A stretch of DNA of 64,000 nucleotides from NCBI RefSeq assembly GCF_004168285.1, contig NZ_SEWF01000007.1, positions 124,001 through 188,000 on the forward strand, given 5' to 3'. Positions 44,053 to 53,474 of the stretch are shown piece by piece (positions within the stretch are counted from its first letter, which is position 1; each line of letters begins with the position of its first letter). The position numbers and the translations under genes are program-made. A model generated the notes under the pieces. That model was not told the DNA's origin. It saw only the letters and a program-made list of their open reading frames with translations, and did no database searches. The stretch is from Emticicia agri. GTDB lineage: Bacteria > Bacteroidota > Bacteroidia > Cytophagales > Spirosomataceae.

Positions 44053-46499
44053 TACTTCCCAGCCCTCAACACATAAGTTTTCCCGGCCTGTGTAGGTAAA
44101 TCATACACCATAGTTTCTTTAATAAAACTGGCATCCACATTGGCTTTAGGCGATACCAATGGTTCTTTAATAGCCGCTATCTGGAAAAACGGATTCGGGT
44201 TTTTACCATTGGCTTTTTTCATAGGCAGATTGGTCTTCAAAGCATGGCTTACACGCAAGCGGCAGTTCCCTCCTATCGTAGATTTTATGATTAGTTCGGT
44301 TATCTTCCCATTTTTCCAGGTCATTTTTACAATTTCAAATCCACCTCTCGCTTTCAGGCCGCTTACACTACCTTCACTCCATCTATCGGGTAAGGCAGGT
44401 AATAGTTGAATAGCACCATCATGACTTTGCATGAGCATTTCGGCAATTCCGGCGGTGCAACCAAAGTTCCCATCAATCTGGAATGGTGGGTGTGCGTCGA
44501 ATAAATTATCGTAGGTTCCTCCACCTTGTCGACCCGGTACTTCGGCAGGCGATAACTGGTCGGTAATGAGTTTATAGGCACGGTTACCATCTAAAAGCCT
44601 TGCCCACCAGTTGACCTTCCAACCCATTGACCAGCCTGTCGATACATCACCTCTATAAATCAAAGAGGTACGAGCCGCTGCAAATAAAGCAGGATGTTGA
44701 TATGGCGAAACCTGATTGGAAGGAAAAAGTCCATATAAATGCGAAATATGGCGGTGTTGGTCTTTCGGATCGTCTAAATCCTCTAACCATTCCTGCAATT
44801 GGTTGTGCTGTCCTATCTGCATAGGAGGTACTTGTTGCAATTTAGTTTTTATCTGATTGGCAAATTCCGTATCTGTTTTTAATACTTTAGCTGCATTGAT
44901 AGCATTGGAAAACACATCAAAAACTAACTGATTATCCATTGTAGCTCCTGCCGCAATAGAAGATTTCGGGCGACCTGCCGGAGAGTTTTCAGGTGAGCTA
45001 CTTGGGGTTACTACCAGCCATTGATGAGATGGTTCAGGTATTAAGAAATCATGATAAAACGTAGCGATACCTTTTAGGGCCGGATAATATTTTTGTAAAA
45101 AGGCTTTATCTCCTGTATACAGATAATGTTGCCATATGTGTTGACTCAACCATGCCCCACCCATCGGCCACATACCCCAGAAAGCGCCATCTACTGCTCC
45201 ATTGATACGCCATAAGTCAGTATTATGGTGTGCTACCCAGCCATTAGTACCATACATGGTTCGGGCAGTCTCTACACCTGTTTCCGATAACTCTCTCACC
45301 ATATCAAACAAAGGCTCGTGCATTTCTGTCAGGTTAGTAAGTTCGGCAGGCCAGTAATTCATTTCTGTATTAATGTTGATGGTATATTTACTATCCCAGG
45401 GCGGATTTACCCGATTATTCCAGATACCTTGTAAATTGGCAGGTTGTCCACCCGGGCGAGACGAAGAAATCAATAAATAGCGACCAAACTGAAAATACAG
45501 CGATACAAAACTGGGGTCATTGCCCTGTGCAAAGGCTTTCAGGCGTTCGTCAGTAGGTAGTTTCGCCGCTTCGTTTGTACCTAAGTCTAATTTTACTCTT
45601 TTAAAAAAACGCTGATATTCTTTGATATGGTTGTTGAATAAAGTACCATAAGGCATTTTTTCTGCCTTAGCTATATAGGCTTCTGCCTTTGTATTTTCGT
45701 CGGCACTTACATCATGGTAATTCACAAAATTGGTGGCAATGGATACCAACAAGGTTACTGCCGACGCATTTTCAACCGTAACACTTGTATCATTTTTACT
45801 GGTTCGCCCATCGTTAGGCAATATTTTTGCCACTGTACGGAAACGCACCTCACCTTTTACACCCTCATGGTCTTTACCAAGCCCGGAAAGCGATACCTGA
45901 TTTCGTAGGGTAGTTGCAGCCGTTTTAAAGGGGCTGTTCATCGACAGCTTAAAAGACAGGCTCTTAGCCTTATTGGCATTCAGGCGAATCACTATTACCT
46001 GGTCAGGAATAGAAATAAAAGTAGTTCGGGTATATTTAACCCCATTCACCTGATAAGTAGTCGTTTGAATAGCCTGCTCAATATCTAATTCTCTCCGGTA
46101 ATTCGTATAATTTTCATGATTAGGAAAATCTAACTGAATATTTCCGACAGGCAGGAACATCTGTCCATGATTTTTCTTGGCAATAATATGTCTCTGGGCT
46201 AAATCCTGCGCCTCCTGACTTTTCCCCTCAAAAATAAGCTGACGAATAGCAGATAAATTAGCTAAAGCATCAGGGTTATCATTTCTGCTCGGCCCACCTG
46301 ACCAAAATGAAGACTCATTTAACTGCAAGGTTTCGTGTACTACATTTCCATAAGCCATAGCCCCTAACCGCCCGTTACCCAAAGGCAAGGCTTTTGTCCA
46401 GGTATTAGCGGCAGGTTGTTTGTACCATAGTTTAAGATTGGTTTGCTGAGCCCGTATGGCCGTAGAAAACAACAAAAGAAGTACAAGAATTCTTTTCAT
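44052..46499 (-). CDS. Glycoside hydrolase family 95 alpha-L-fucosidase-like, exported
   Basis: This roughly 815-residue enzyme has a signal peptide ([19 protein letters not shown]). I chose the Met whose ATG ends at 46499; the frame runs 14 codons further without a signal-like sequence. GH95 patterns include [44 protein letters not shown] (probable acid Glu) and [20 protein letters not shown] (Asp and Asn region). The family acts on alpha-1,2-fucosides or related galactosides. The neighbouring dehydrogenase/CBM protein suggests use of a sugar-rich polymer, but there is no SusCD pair here. Confidence 0.9.
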   Translation of the reverse strand: MKRILVLLLLFSTAIRAQQTNLKLWYKQPAANTWTKALPLGNGRLGAMAYGNVVHETLQLNESSFWSGGPSRNDNPDALANLSAIRQLIFEGKSQEAQDLAQRHIIAKKNHGQMFLPVGNIQLDFPNHENYTNYRRELDIEQAIQTTTYQVNGVKYTRTTFISIPDQVIVIRLNANKAKSLSFKLSMNSPFKTAATTLRNQVSLSGLGKDHEGVKGEVRFRTVAKILPNDGRTSKNDTSVTVENASAVTLLVSIATNFVNYHDVSADENTKAEAYIAKAEKMPYGTLFNNHIKEYQRFFKRVKLDLGTNEAAKLPTDERLKAFAQGNDPSFVSLYFQFGRYLLISSSRPGGQPANLQGIWNNRVNPPWDSKYTININTEMNYWPAELTNLTEMHEPLFDMVRELSETGVETARTMYGTNGWVAHHNTDLWRINGAVDGAFWGMWPMGGAWLSQHIWQHYLYTGDKAFLQKYYPALKGIATFYHDFLIPEPSHQWLVVTPSSSPENSPAGRPKSSIAAGATMDNQLVFDVFSNAINAAKVLKTDTEFANQIKTKLQQVPPMQIGQHNQLQEWLEDLDDPKDQHRHISHLYGLFPSNQVSPYQHPALFAAARTSLIYRGDVSTGWSMGWKVNWWARLLDGNRAYKLITDQLSPAEVPGRQGGGTYDNLFDAHPPFQIDGNFGCTAGIAEMLMQSHDGAIQLLPALPDRWSEGSVSGLKARGGFEIVKMTWKNGKITELIIKSTIGGNCRLRVSHALKTNLPMKKANGKNPNPFFQIAAIKEPLVSPKANVDASFIKETMVYDLPTQAGKTYVLRAGK

Positions 46500-46561
46500 A
46501 AAGCAAGTTGAAAGGGTTAAAGAATAGATAAATATGCTCAAAGAGAGCTATTATTCATCGG

Positions 46562-46569
46562 CAAAGATA
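46562..46569 (-). promoter_or_regulatory. Putative -7 promoter box for the GH95 gene
   Basis: The minus strand reads TATCTTTG, about 62 nt before the chosen start. Confidence 0.5.
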
Positions 46570-46662
46570 ATATTCCTGAAGAAAGATAATAGTATATCTC
46601 CGGCTTTTCTTCTATCTTTTTGAATTTATAAAAGCAGAGATATGGATAGTTTTGAGAGAAAA

Positions 46663-47406
46663 TCAGGTAAAAAACAACTTTAGGCAGGCAATAGTCAGCC
46701 CAAAAGCCAACAGATAGCGCAGGGTAGGAATATTAAACCGTTGGCTACCAAAATAAGACCCTAATAAACCTCCCACAATAGTTGCCCCTACTGCCCATTG
46801 TAAATCAGGTGTGAGATGAATACCCCCTTTAGACAATTGCCCATATAAGCCTGACAAAGAATTTACGAAGATAAATAAAGCTGATACAGCCGCTGTTTCT
46901 TTCAATTTTGACCAACGCATGAGTAGCATTAAAGGACTCAGGATAATCCCTCCACCAATCCCAATCATACCCGATAATAAACCTATGGCCGCTCCTGACA
47001 ACAAAGCTGCCCATAATGGTATAGGACGGTTAGGTGTTTCTTCTGTACGAAACTGGTAAAGCAGACGGGCAATAGAGATGAATATACAAACCGCCAGTAT
47101 TTTTTTATAGATACTATCAGGAAGTGTCATGGTGCCTCCCAGATATGCCATAGGGATACTGGCCAGTGCAAAAGGAAGAAACAGATTAATTTTAAAATGC
47201 CCTGCCCGATAAAACCCGATAAATGAAAACAAAGACACTGCCAGATTCATTACCAGAGCCGACGATTTCATCATAGCAGGGGCCACACCCATCAATGCCA
47301 TCACAGCCAGATACCCACTTGCTCCTCCATGCCCCACAGATGAATATAGAAACGCAACAATAGCTAACAGAAAGAGTAGGATATATAAAGTAGATTCCAT
47401 AAGCAT
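46663..47406 (-). CDS. TauE/SafE family membrane exporter
   Basis: This 247-residue inner-membrane protein has about eight hydrophobic helices and two TauE/SafE half repeats: SSVGHGGASGYLAVMALMG near the N-terminus and SGMIGIGGGIILSPLMLL in the second half. The family exports sulfite, sulfoacetate or similar organosulfonates; the substrate here is unknown. A second Met two codons in is an alternative start. It is upstream of GH95 but separated by about 160 bp with a promoter box, so probably not one operon. Confidence 0.88.
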   Translation of the reverse strand: MLMESTLYILLFLLAIVAFLYSSVGHGGASGYLAVMALMGVAPAMMKSSALVMNLAVSLFSFIGFYRAGHFKINLFLPFALASIPMAYLGGTMTLPDSIYKKILAVCIFISIARLLYQFRTEETPNRPIPLWAALLSGAAIGLLSGMIGIGGGIILSPLMLLMRWSKLKETAAVSALFIFVNSLSGLYGQLSKGGIHLTPDLQWAVGATIVGGLLGSYFGSQRFNIPTLRYLLAFGLTIACLKLFFT

Positions 47407-47429
47407 CAGGCTGGGTCGTTATGTTTTTA

Positions 47430-47437
47430 CAAATATA
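47430..47437 (-). promoter_or_regulatory. Putative -7 promoter box for the TauE/SafE gene
   Basis: The minus strand reads TATATTTG, 23 nt before the start. Confidence 0.55.
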
Positions 47438-47544
47438 ACGCAATTCCCTATTTTACTCCAAAGAATTTAGACTTCTGGTATCTGAATTTGTAATTTAGAG
47501 CAGGTTCGCTTAAATTGTAGCCTCTATCAATATCCACAAATCTT

Positions 47545-48357
47545 ATGAACGGTTTTTTCTTGGACTTCTTTCATTCGGTCAGTATCATTGTTATTCTTAT
47601 TGTAGCTTTGGCCTTCTCACAATTAGCGCGCAAAGCACTTAACCGATACGCAAGAGTTTCTGCAAATAATATCAGAATTAACCCTACTACTTTTAGTTTT
47701 CTGAAAAACGCCATCAGTTTCGTCATTTTTGCGGTAGCCATCATTCTGGTTGTGCATCTGATTCCGGGTCTGGAAAAACTGGCAACTACTTTATGGGCAA
47801 GTGCAGGTATCTTGTCGGTTGTGATAGGTTTAGCCACACAACAGACTTTCGGCAATATTGTAAGCGGTATTTTTATTGTTATTTATAAGCCCTTTCGCAT
47901 TGGCGATGCTATCCAGTTACCCAACGGACAACACGGTATTGTAGAAGATATTACTTTGCAATATACAGTTATCAATAATGCTGAAAACCGACATATCATT
48001 GTACCCAACTCGGTTATTACAAGAGATTATGTGATTAATTCGACAATTATTGACGACAAAGTATGTAACCAGATTGACATAAAGATTATTACCAAAGATA
48101 TTGACAGAGCTATGAGCCTGCTTAAGGAAATAGCCGTCAGCCATCCTGATTTTTATAATGCTTCTATCATAGAAGTACCTAATGAAACCCTTCCAAAAAT
48201 TACTCCTGTATTGGTACAGGTAATTGACTTATCTGACTCATGGATTACACTAAGATTGAGCGTATGGTGCAAATCTTCAACCAAAGCCTTTGCTATGAAA
48301 TCTGATTTATTATTAGCCATAAAAAAACGTTTTGATAGTGAAGGAATTAAAATATAA
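47545..48357 (+). CDS. Small-conductance mechanosensitive channel (MscS family)
   Basis: This 270-residue inner-membrane channel has about three N-terminal helices (10-110), including pore-lining helix-like IGLATQQTFGNIVSGIFIVIY, then the cytoplasmic beta domain (FRIGDAIQLPNGQHGIVEDI, NRHIIVPNSVITRDYVIN) and the alpha/beta C-terminus. It releases solutes on hypo-osmotic shock. Monocistronic; a hairpin overlaps its stop codon. Confidence 0.92.
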   Translation: MNGFFLDFFHSVSIIVILIVALAFSQLARKALNRYARVSANNIRINPTTFSFLKNAISFVIFAVAIILVVHLIPGLEKLATTLWASAGILSVVIGLATQQTFGNIVSGIFIVIYKPFRIGDAIQLPNGQHGIVEDITLQYTVINNAENRHIIVPNSVITRDYVINSTIIDDKVCNQIDIKIITKDIDRAMSLLKEIAVSHPDFYNASIIEVPNETLPKITPVLVQVIDLSDSWITLRLSVWCKSSTKAFAMKSDLLLAIKKRFDSEGIKI

Positions 48358-48380
48358 GAGCTACTCAGAAAGTAGCTCTT
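48356..48380. terminator. Hairpin overlapping the MscS stop codon
   Basis: A 10-bp perfect stem (AAGAGCTACT / AGTAGCTCTT) with a five-base loop lies between convergent genes. No clear T run is present, so terminator function is uncertain. Confidence 0.5.
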
Positions 48381-48409
48381 GGGTTGAAAAATGGATTTAA
48401 TTGTTCAGG

Positions 48410-49789
48410 TCAGATGGAATTAATGTCTGCATTTGGTAATTGCACCGTTACTTTTGTACCCTGGTTCAGTTCACTCTGAATATTTATTTTACCTTTATGC
48501 AGTTCTACAATTTTATTACATACCGAAAGCCCTATACCAAAGCCGGAAATATTGAGGGCATTTTTTGAACGGTAAAAAGGTGCAAAAATCGTTTCCAGGT
48601 CTTCTTTGGGTATGCCTATACCTTCGTCTTTAATCGTAACTATGGTATGTGTTTTATTGAAATCAATAATTACCACCGCCTGTTGCATGGGTGAGTATTT
48701 ACAGGCATTATCTATCAGATTAATAAAAGTGGTTTTCAGAAGTGCTTCGTTCCCAAAAACAATAATCGAATATTCGTTTTCAGGCTCTTGTGCATACTCT
48801 ACTACAATGCGGTATTCAGGCTTACTCAATCCTAATTCATCTTGTGCCTGAAAAATAATATCATCAATACGTACTTCACCAAAATTAATTAATGGTGATT
48901 TAAACGGACGCACTATCTGCAATAAGCCATTCGAAAGATTGATAAGCCGATTAATATCCTGACGGATATTCTGCAAAATACCTTTGTGCTGCTCTATGGA
49001 AAGATTTTCTTCAAGACTAATCTCTACTTCTGACTTTAAAGCGGCTAAAGGTGTACGTAATTCGTGTGAGGCATGAGAGACAAAACTTTTCTGTAACTCG
49101 AATGACTGCTCTAACCGAGACAGCATTTTATTAAAAGCTGCTGCCAACATTCCTATCTCGTTCTTGCTATCATGTCCTTCAATACGTTGCCTGAGATTAT
49201 TGGCCGTAATAGTACTTATCTTATTTATAAACAGGTTTACCGGTTTCAACGCCCCCCCGGCAAAGAAGATACCTAAAATAATAGTAATTAAAATACCTAC
49301 TATCAACCCTATAATGAGTGTATCACGCAGGTTTTTCAGTTTGCTCTTCCCGAATTTATCAAAGGCTGAAGCTAATATAACAAAGTGCTGTGGGCCATTA
49401 TTATAAATTAGACCTAAAGATTCATTTTCGCCGCTTGGCAACTCTAAATATTTAGCCTCCCTTACACTATCTAATAAGGCAGCATCATAATTAATGACGA
49501 TTTCGTCAATATTGCTATACAATAGCTCATTTTTGTCCGAAAAAATCAGAATTTTCTCGTCATGGAGAGCAGTCAGCGTATTTTTATCAATAATCTTTAG
49601 TAAAGCCTTATCAATCTCATCTACCTTAATAAAAAAGGAAGCTGTAGTAAGTGCCTTATTTTTCAGACGCTCTATAAATTCCTCTTCTCTATAAGAAGCT
49701 GATTGCTGATAGATAATCCATGAAAACAACGACAATAAACTTGCAACAATAATTGAAAACTGAATCGCTATTTTGGTCTGTATTTTCAT
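48410..49789 (-). CDS. Sensor histidine kinase
   Basis: This 459-residue membrane sensor has helix 1 near residues 8-28 and a periplasmic sensor region to about 155, then helix 2 (TLIIGLIVGILITIILGIFF) and HAMP. HisKA carries His242 in SHELRTP, and the HATPase domain shows N-box NLIDNACKYSP, DEGIGIP and FGIGLSVC. It lies downstream of an OmpR-type regulator with a 4-nt overlap, so the two are translationally coupled. The stimulus is unknown. Confidence 0.93.
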   Translation of the reverse strand: MKIQTKIAIQFSIIVASLLSLFSWIIYQQSASYREEEFIERLKNKALTTASFFIKVDEIDKALLKIIDKNTLTALHDEKILIFSDKNELLYSNIDEIVINYDAALLDSVREAKYLELPSGENESLGLIYNNGPQHFVILASAFDKFGKSKLKNLRDTLIIGLIVGILITIILGIFFAGGALKPVNLFINKISTITANNLRQRIEGHDSKNEIGMLAAAFNKMLSRLEQSFELQKSFVSHASHELRTPLAALKSEVEISLEENLSIEQHKGILQNIRQDINRLINLSNGLLQIVRPFKSPLINFGEVRIDDIIFQAQDELGLSKPEYRIVVEYAQEPENEYSIIVFGNEALLKTTFINLIDNACKYSPMQQAVVIIDFNKTHTIVTIKDEGIGIPKEDLETIFAPFYRSKNALNISGFGIGLSVCNKIVELHKGKINIQSELNQGTKVTVQLPNADINSI

Positions 49790-50484
49790 GCACTTTCTCT
49801 AATCATGTAGCCTAATCCGGGGCGGGTATGAATCAGTTTAGGCTCAAAACCTTTATCTATTTTTCTGCGAAGAATATTGATATACACCTCTATCACATTA
49901 GTACCTGTATCAAAATGTATGTCCCATACATTGGTAGCAATTTCAGGCTTGGAGATAATTCTCCCCTGGTTTCTTACCAAAAACAGCAGAAAGTCATACT
50001 CTCGGGCGGTCAGGCGTATTTCCTGCCCTGCCCTTTTCACTAATTTACTGTCGAGAAAAATCTCTAAATCAGCAATCTTCACAATATTCCCCAGATTTTC
50101 AGGCTCAGGATTATTATGTCTTAATGCCACCAATACTCTATGATATAACTCTCTGAAATCGAAAGGTTTTACAATATAGTCGTCTGCTCCTGCTTCAAAT
50201 CCCTCTATCTTATCTTCTATTTCGCTCATCGCTGTAAGCATCAGTATTGGCAAATTAGGCTTAAACGACCTGATACTTTTGCATACTTCAAAGCCATTCA
50301 TTTCAGGCAGATTAATATCCAGTATAATCAGGTCAAAGTCAATAGACTCTGCTCTTCTCAAGCCTAAAGTGCCGTTATAAGCTACTTCTATTTCAAAACC
50401 TTTATTTGATAATCCTCGTGTCAGTAACTGAGCAATTCTCTGGTCGTCTTCAATTACTAAAATTTTTTTTGCCGACATTTCCAT
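49786..50484 (-). CDS. Response regulator, OmpR/PhoB family
   Basis: This 232-residue DNA-binding regulator has a receiver domain at about 6-120 with phospho-acceptor Asp56 (LIILDINLPEMNG), and Lys in IVKPF near 107. The winged helix spans about 135-230 (LTAREYDFLLFLVRNQGRIISK). The start is at 50484; a Met two codons later is also possible. It is the first gene of the two-component operon. The target genes are not evident. Confidence 0.93.
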   Translation of the reverse strand: MEMSAKKILVIEDDQRIAQLLTRGLSNKGFEIEVAYNGTLGLRRAESIDFDLIILDINLPEMNGFEVCKSIRSFKPNLPILMLTAMSEIEDKIEGFEAGADDYIVKPFDFRELYHRVLVALRHNNPEPENLGNIVKIADLEIFLDSKLVKRAGQEIRLTAREYDFLLFLVRNQGRIISKPEIATNVWDIHFDTGTNVIEVYINILRRKIDKGFEPKLIHTRPGLGYMIRESA

Positions 50485-50592
50485 TCACAATCTTTAAAAT
50501 AATCCGGTTTTTAATACGTATAGTCATGGTTTTTACTGATTAAAAGAGTTTCTTCCCTCTTATTCATCTTCATTTCAAGACATACATTTACT

Positions 50593-50608
50593 CAAAGATA
50601 CAAATCTA
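50593..50608 (-). promoter_or_regulatory. Tandem -7-like boxes upstream of the two-component operon
   Basis: On the minus strand the sequence reads TAGATTTG then TATCTTTG back to back, each fitting TAnnTTTG, about 110 nt before the regulator start. Confidence 0.45.
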
Positions 50609-50913
50609 AAATCAGTGATTTTATTCATTTATCTTTTTTTAATTTATTTCTAAGTAAGAATTAAGGTGTATTTCAAGGCAAAAAAAGATTTATAGCTTAA
50701 AATTGTATCAGGATTAAAAGCTTTCGAAGCAGCAAAATATACCCTGAAAATATTCTTAACCTGAAACGCTGAAAATACCTTAATAAACCGACACAAGCAG
50801 TATTTTATTGCCTATAACCCTATAATAACCGAATAAACTACTGTTTCCATTAAAAATATCCTTAATTTATTAACTGACTACGTATATTTCTTTTTAAAGT
50901 ACCGATTCGCAAT

Positions 50914-50921
50914 TACCTTTG
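50914..50921 (+). promoter_or_regulatory. Putative -7 promoter box for the coiled-coil gene
   Basis: TACCTTTG fits TAnnTTTG and lies 44 nt before ATG 50966. Confidence 0.5.
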
Positions 50922-50965
50922 CTTTTCGATTGTTTTTAAAGCTTTCCTAAACTATCTATTACAAC

Positions 50966-51877
50966 ATGAACCAACAACCCACAGAACACCAGACCCGCAC
51001 CTATGCGGCGGCTATCAGTATTTTACTTTTATTAGCATTACTATGGGGTGGATACCAATGGCGAATCGGAGGAACACTCAAAAAAGAAAACGAAGTATTA
51101 ACCAAACGAACCGACTCTTTAAAAGTAGTAAGAGATAATCTCCAGAGAGATTTAGAAGGTATATCCTCACAATTAGAAGCAGCTACTGCTCACAATCAGA
51201 CTCTTTCGGCCTCACTGACAGGTATCAACGAAAAGTTAGCCGAAAAAGACAAAATATTGAATCGCCTGCAAAAAGAAAATCAGTCTCTGGGGGCTTTAAG
51301 AAAACAGGTAAATGAATTGAAGCTACTGAAAGAATCTCTTGGGAATGAATTAGCCAGTATTAAGCAGGAAAATGCTCGTTTAAGGGCTGATAATTCGAGA
51401 CTAAGTAAAGAAAATGAAGATTTAAGAAAGCTGAACGACAATAAAAATGTCACTACTTTTTTGCCAAAAGAAGAAGAGTCGTCTAAATCTCTTTTAGGTG
51501 CCAATGCTTTTCGGGTAGAGGTGATGAACCGAAGAGAAAAACTGATAGTAAAAGGTCGCAGAGCGAGAGAATTAGCTATTATGTTCGATTTACCGGAAGA
51601 AGCGAAAGGAGGGGCAGACGAAATTGTATACCTGAGCCTGAAAGACATTACTCAGAAACCTCTGAAAGACACAAAAGCCAAACAGGTAAATGTTGATATA
51701 AAAGGAGTGATGAATCCGGTTGCAGTTCATGTTACTAAAGCTGTAGATTTTACCCGAAACCCTCAAAGGGTTACGCTAAGATATAAATTAGATGAGAAAT
51801 TGAAATCGGGCGTATATGTTGCTGAGCTTTTTACCGAAAAATTATTTGTAGGAAAAGTTGAGTTCCGGTTGAGGTAA
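50966..51877 (+). CDS. Membrane-anchored coiled-coil protein of unknown function
   Basis: This 303-residue protein has one N-terminal helix (AAAISILLLLALLWGGY, about 14-31) and a long heptad-rich coiled coil (about 38-158, with repeated KENEVL, LQKENQSL, KQENARL and KENEDL units). The C-terminal globular part (about 178-303) ends in beta-rich RVTLRYKLDEKLKSGVYVAELFTEKLFVGKVEFRLR-like strands, which suggests an Ig- or adhesin-like beta domain. It is divergent from the two-component operon. No known function is claimed. Confidence 0.7.
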   Translation: MNQQPTEHQTRTYAAAISILLLLALLWGGYQWRIGGTLKKENEVLTKRTDSLKVVRDNLQRDLEGISSQLEAATAHNQTLSASLTGINEKLAEKDKILNRLQKENQSLGALRKQVNELKLLKESLGNELASIKQENARLRADNSRLSKENEDLRKLNDNKNVTTFLPKEEESSKSLLGANAFRVEVMNRREKLIVKGRRARELAIMFDLPEEAKGGADEIVYLSLKDITQKPLKDTKAKQVNVDIKGVMNPVAVHVTKAVDFTRNPQRVTLRYKLDEKLKSGVYVAELFTEKLFVGKVEFRLR

Positions 51878-51931
51878 TTTGCTATCAACATCAATTATCA
51901 AGCACTTTTAGCTTTGGGATTTATATTGATA

Positions 51932-51972
51932 AAATTGGTAAAGATTAGCATTATCTTTACCAATTTTTTTTG
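51932..51972. terminator. Terminator between the coiled-coil gene and the M24 gene
   Basis: A 15-bp perfect stem (AAAATTGGTAAAGAT / ATCTTTACCAATTTT) with loop TAGCATT and a T8-like tail lies between convergent genes. Confidence 0.9.
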
Positions 51973-51975
51973 TTC

Positions 51976-53328
51976 CTACTTCACATGAGTCAGTACTCTC
52001 GGAATCGGAATAATTTCTGTCTGACGGCCATCTATATACCGAAACCCTTTTTCATCAAAAAAGCCATCTTCTTCCAGCATAATCCTGATGGGTTTCTTCC
52101 ATTCTGTCAAATCAACCGATACGTTCAGTTCTATTGAGTAAGCCGTATTATAATTCAATGGATAATCACCGCTACCAATAGTTTTCCCCTGATTATCCCA
52201 CATACCAATAGTTGGCCCGGCAGCATGTCCATGATTACCAATAGGGTGTGTATAAATTGTTCCTCTCAGGCCATCTTTTTTTGATTGTTCCAGAGCTTTT
52301 GATAAAATCTCATTACCTGTAAGTCCTGCTTTAAAATTATCGGTCAGATTATTCTGCAACTGATTCCCCTGTTTAAATGCCTTTTTCAGATATTCGGGTA
52401 CATCTGTTTCTCCTGCTTTCAGTATATAGGCATGTTGCTGTTGGTCAGAGTTCAGGCGTAAATAAATTATTCCGAAATCACAGTGTAACAAATCACCCGG
52501 CATAATCACCTGTTTCTGAGGGCGTTTCGAGAAAGTTCGTAAGTGGTCAAAATTCTCGGGGTCCAATCGTTGAATATCTACTGTCGGATGAAACCACGTG
52601 TCGAGTCCCAGATCAGTTACTCTCTGGCGCATCCACCATACTACATCGTCAGTAGTAGTAATACCCGGCTGAATTACTTTATCTGAAAAGGCCTCCTGAA
52701 TTATCTCATGTGAGATACGGCATATCTGCTGATAAATAATCATTTCCCTTTCTGTACGGGTTTCAAGCCAGTTTACTGCTAAATCAGAAGCCGACACAAT
52801 TCTGCTTTGAAATTCGGCAGGTAATTTTTCCATTAACTCTTTCTGCTCTGTAAAGGTCAGTCCATCGGCGTGGGCATAATATTTCGAGAAATTCAAGCCT
52901 ATTTTTTTAGGGTTCTTTTCTCTGATTACTTTTATCAGTGCATCCCATTGGTCAGGGTTCGTATTCAAATCCCATTCACCTTTCAGCAAATTACCTACAT
53001 CATAGCGGGCAATAGCCAGACGCTCAACGCCCTCTTTAGCACCCTTATCAAAAAAAACCATGATTGTACGCCGCCTTGCCGAAAGCCATACCGAAGGCAA
53101 CATGGTTTTCATTACCGGGTCTTCGTTATACTCTCTCGAAATCAGTACCCACATATCAATGCCTTCTTTCCGCATGAGTTGGGGTAATAGATTGGTCATT
53201 CTGTCTTCTAATATCTCGTCAATGACCGTAGCACGTTCACGTTCTGACAAAATACGGGCAATAGGAATCTGAGAAAAAGCACAGGTAATCGTGAGGCAAC
53301 AAAAAACAAACAATAAGATTTTTTTCAT
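51976..53328 (-). CDS. Exported M24 family metallopeptidase (Xaa-Pro aminopeptidase-like)
   Basis: This 450-residue protein has a Sec signal peptide (MKKILLFVFCCLTITCAFSQ). The N-terminal creatinase-like half is followed by an M24 fold with plausible ligands: HCDFG and NSDQQQ (two Asp), THPIGNHGH (His), YSIELN (Glu) and MLEEDGF (Glu). A periplasmic peptidase of this kind is distinct from the cytoplasmic pepP at 9610. The substrate is uncertain; M24 relatives also include hydrolases of non-peptide substrates. Confidence 0.85.
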   Translation of the reverse strand: MKKILLFVFCCLTITCAFSQIPIARILSERERATVIDEILEDRMTNLLPQLMRKEGIDMWVLISREYNEDPVMKTMLPSVWLSARRRTIMVFFDKGAKEGVERLAIARYDVGNLLKGEWDLNTNPDQWDALIKVIREKNPKKIGLNFSKYYAHADGLTFTEQKELMEKLPAEFQSRIVSASDLAVNWLETRTEREMIIYQQICRISHEIIQEAFSDKVIQPGITTTDDVVWWMRQRVTDLGLDTWFHPTVDIQRLDPENFDHLRTFSKRPQKQVIMPGDLLHCDFGIIYLRLNSDQQQHAYILKAGETDVPEYLKKAFKQGNQLQNNLTDNFKAGLTGNEILSKALEQSKKDGLRGTIYTHPIGNHGHAAGPTIGMWDNQGKTIGSGDYPLNYNTAYSIELNVSVDLTEWKKPIRIMLEEDGFFDEKGFRYIDGRQTEIIPIPRVLTHVK

Positions 53329-53445
53329 GATGAAGGTAGCTTAGTTTAGAAACCTAAATATAAGCCTCCTGAATTAAAAAACATGAGCTGCCCGAACATT
53401 TTTCTACAATTCTGCTCACATTTCTACTAATTCATTTTATTTGAA

Positions 53446-53453
53446 TATATTTG
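53446..53453 (+). promoter_or_regulatory. Putative -7 promoter box for the first TonB-dependent receptor
   Basis: TATATTTG lies 21 nt before ATG 53475. Confidence 0.55.
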
Positions 53454-53474
53454 TTTAAAACCGCTTATTGCCCT

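Larger units (their letters stand above)
50485..50965. other. Divergent intergenic region, 481 bp
   Basis: Between the response regulator and the coiled-coil gene no gene is recognised. It holds the minus-strand boxes at 50593-50608 and a plus-strand box at 50914-50921. The middle, about 50610-50900, is AT-rich and without clear repeats or structure. Confidence 0.6.
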
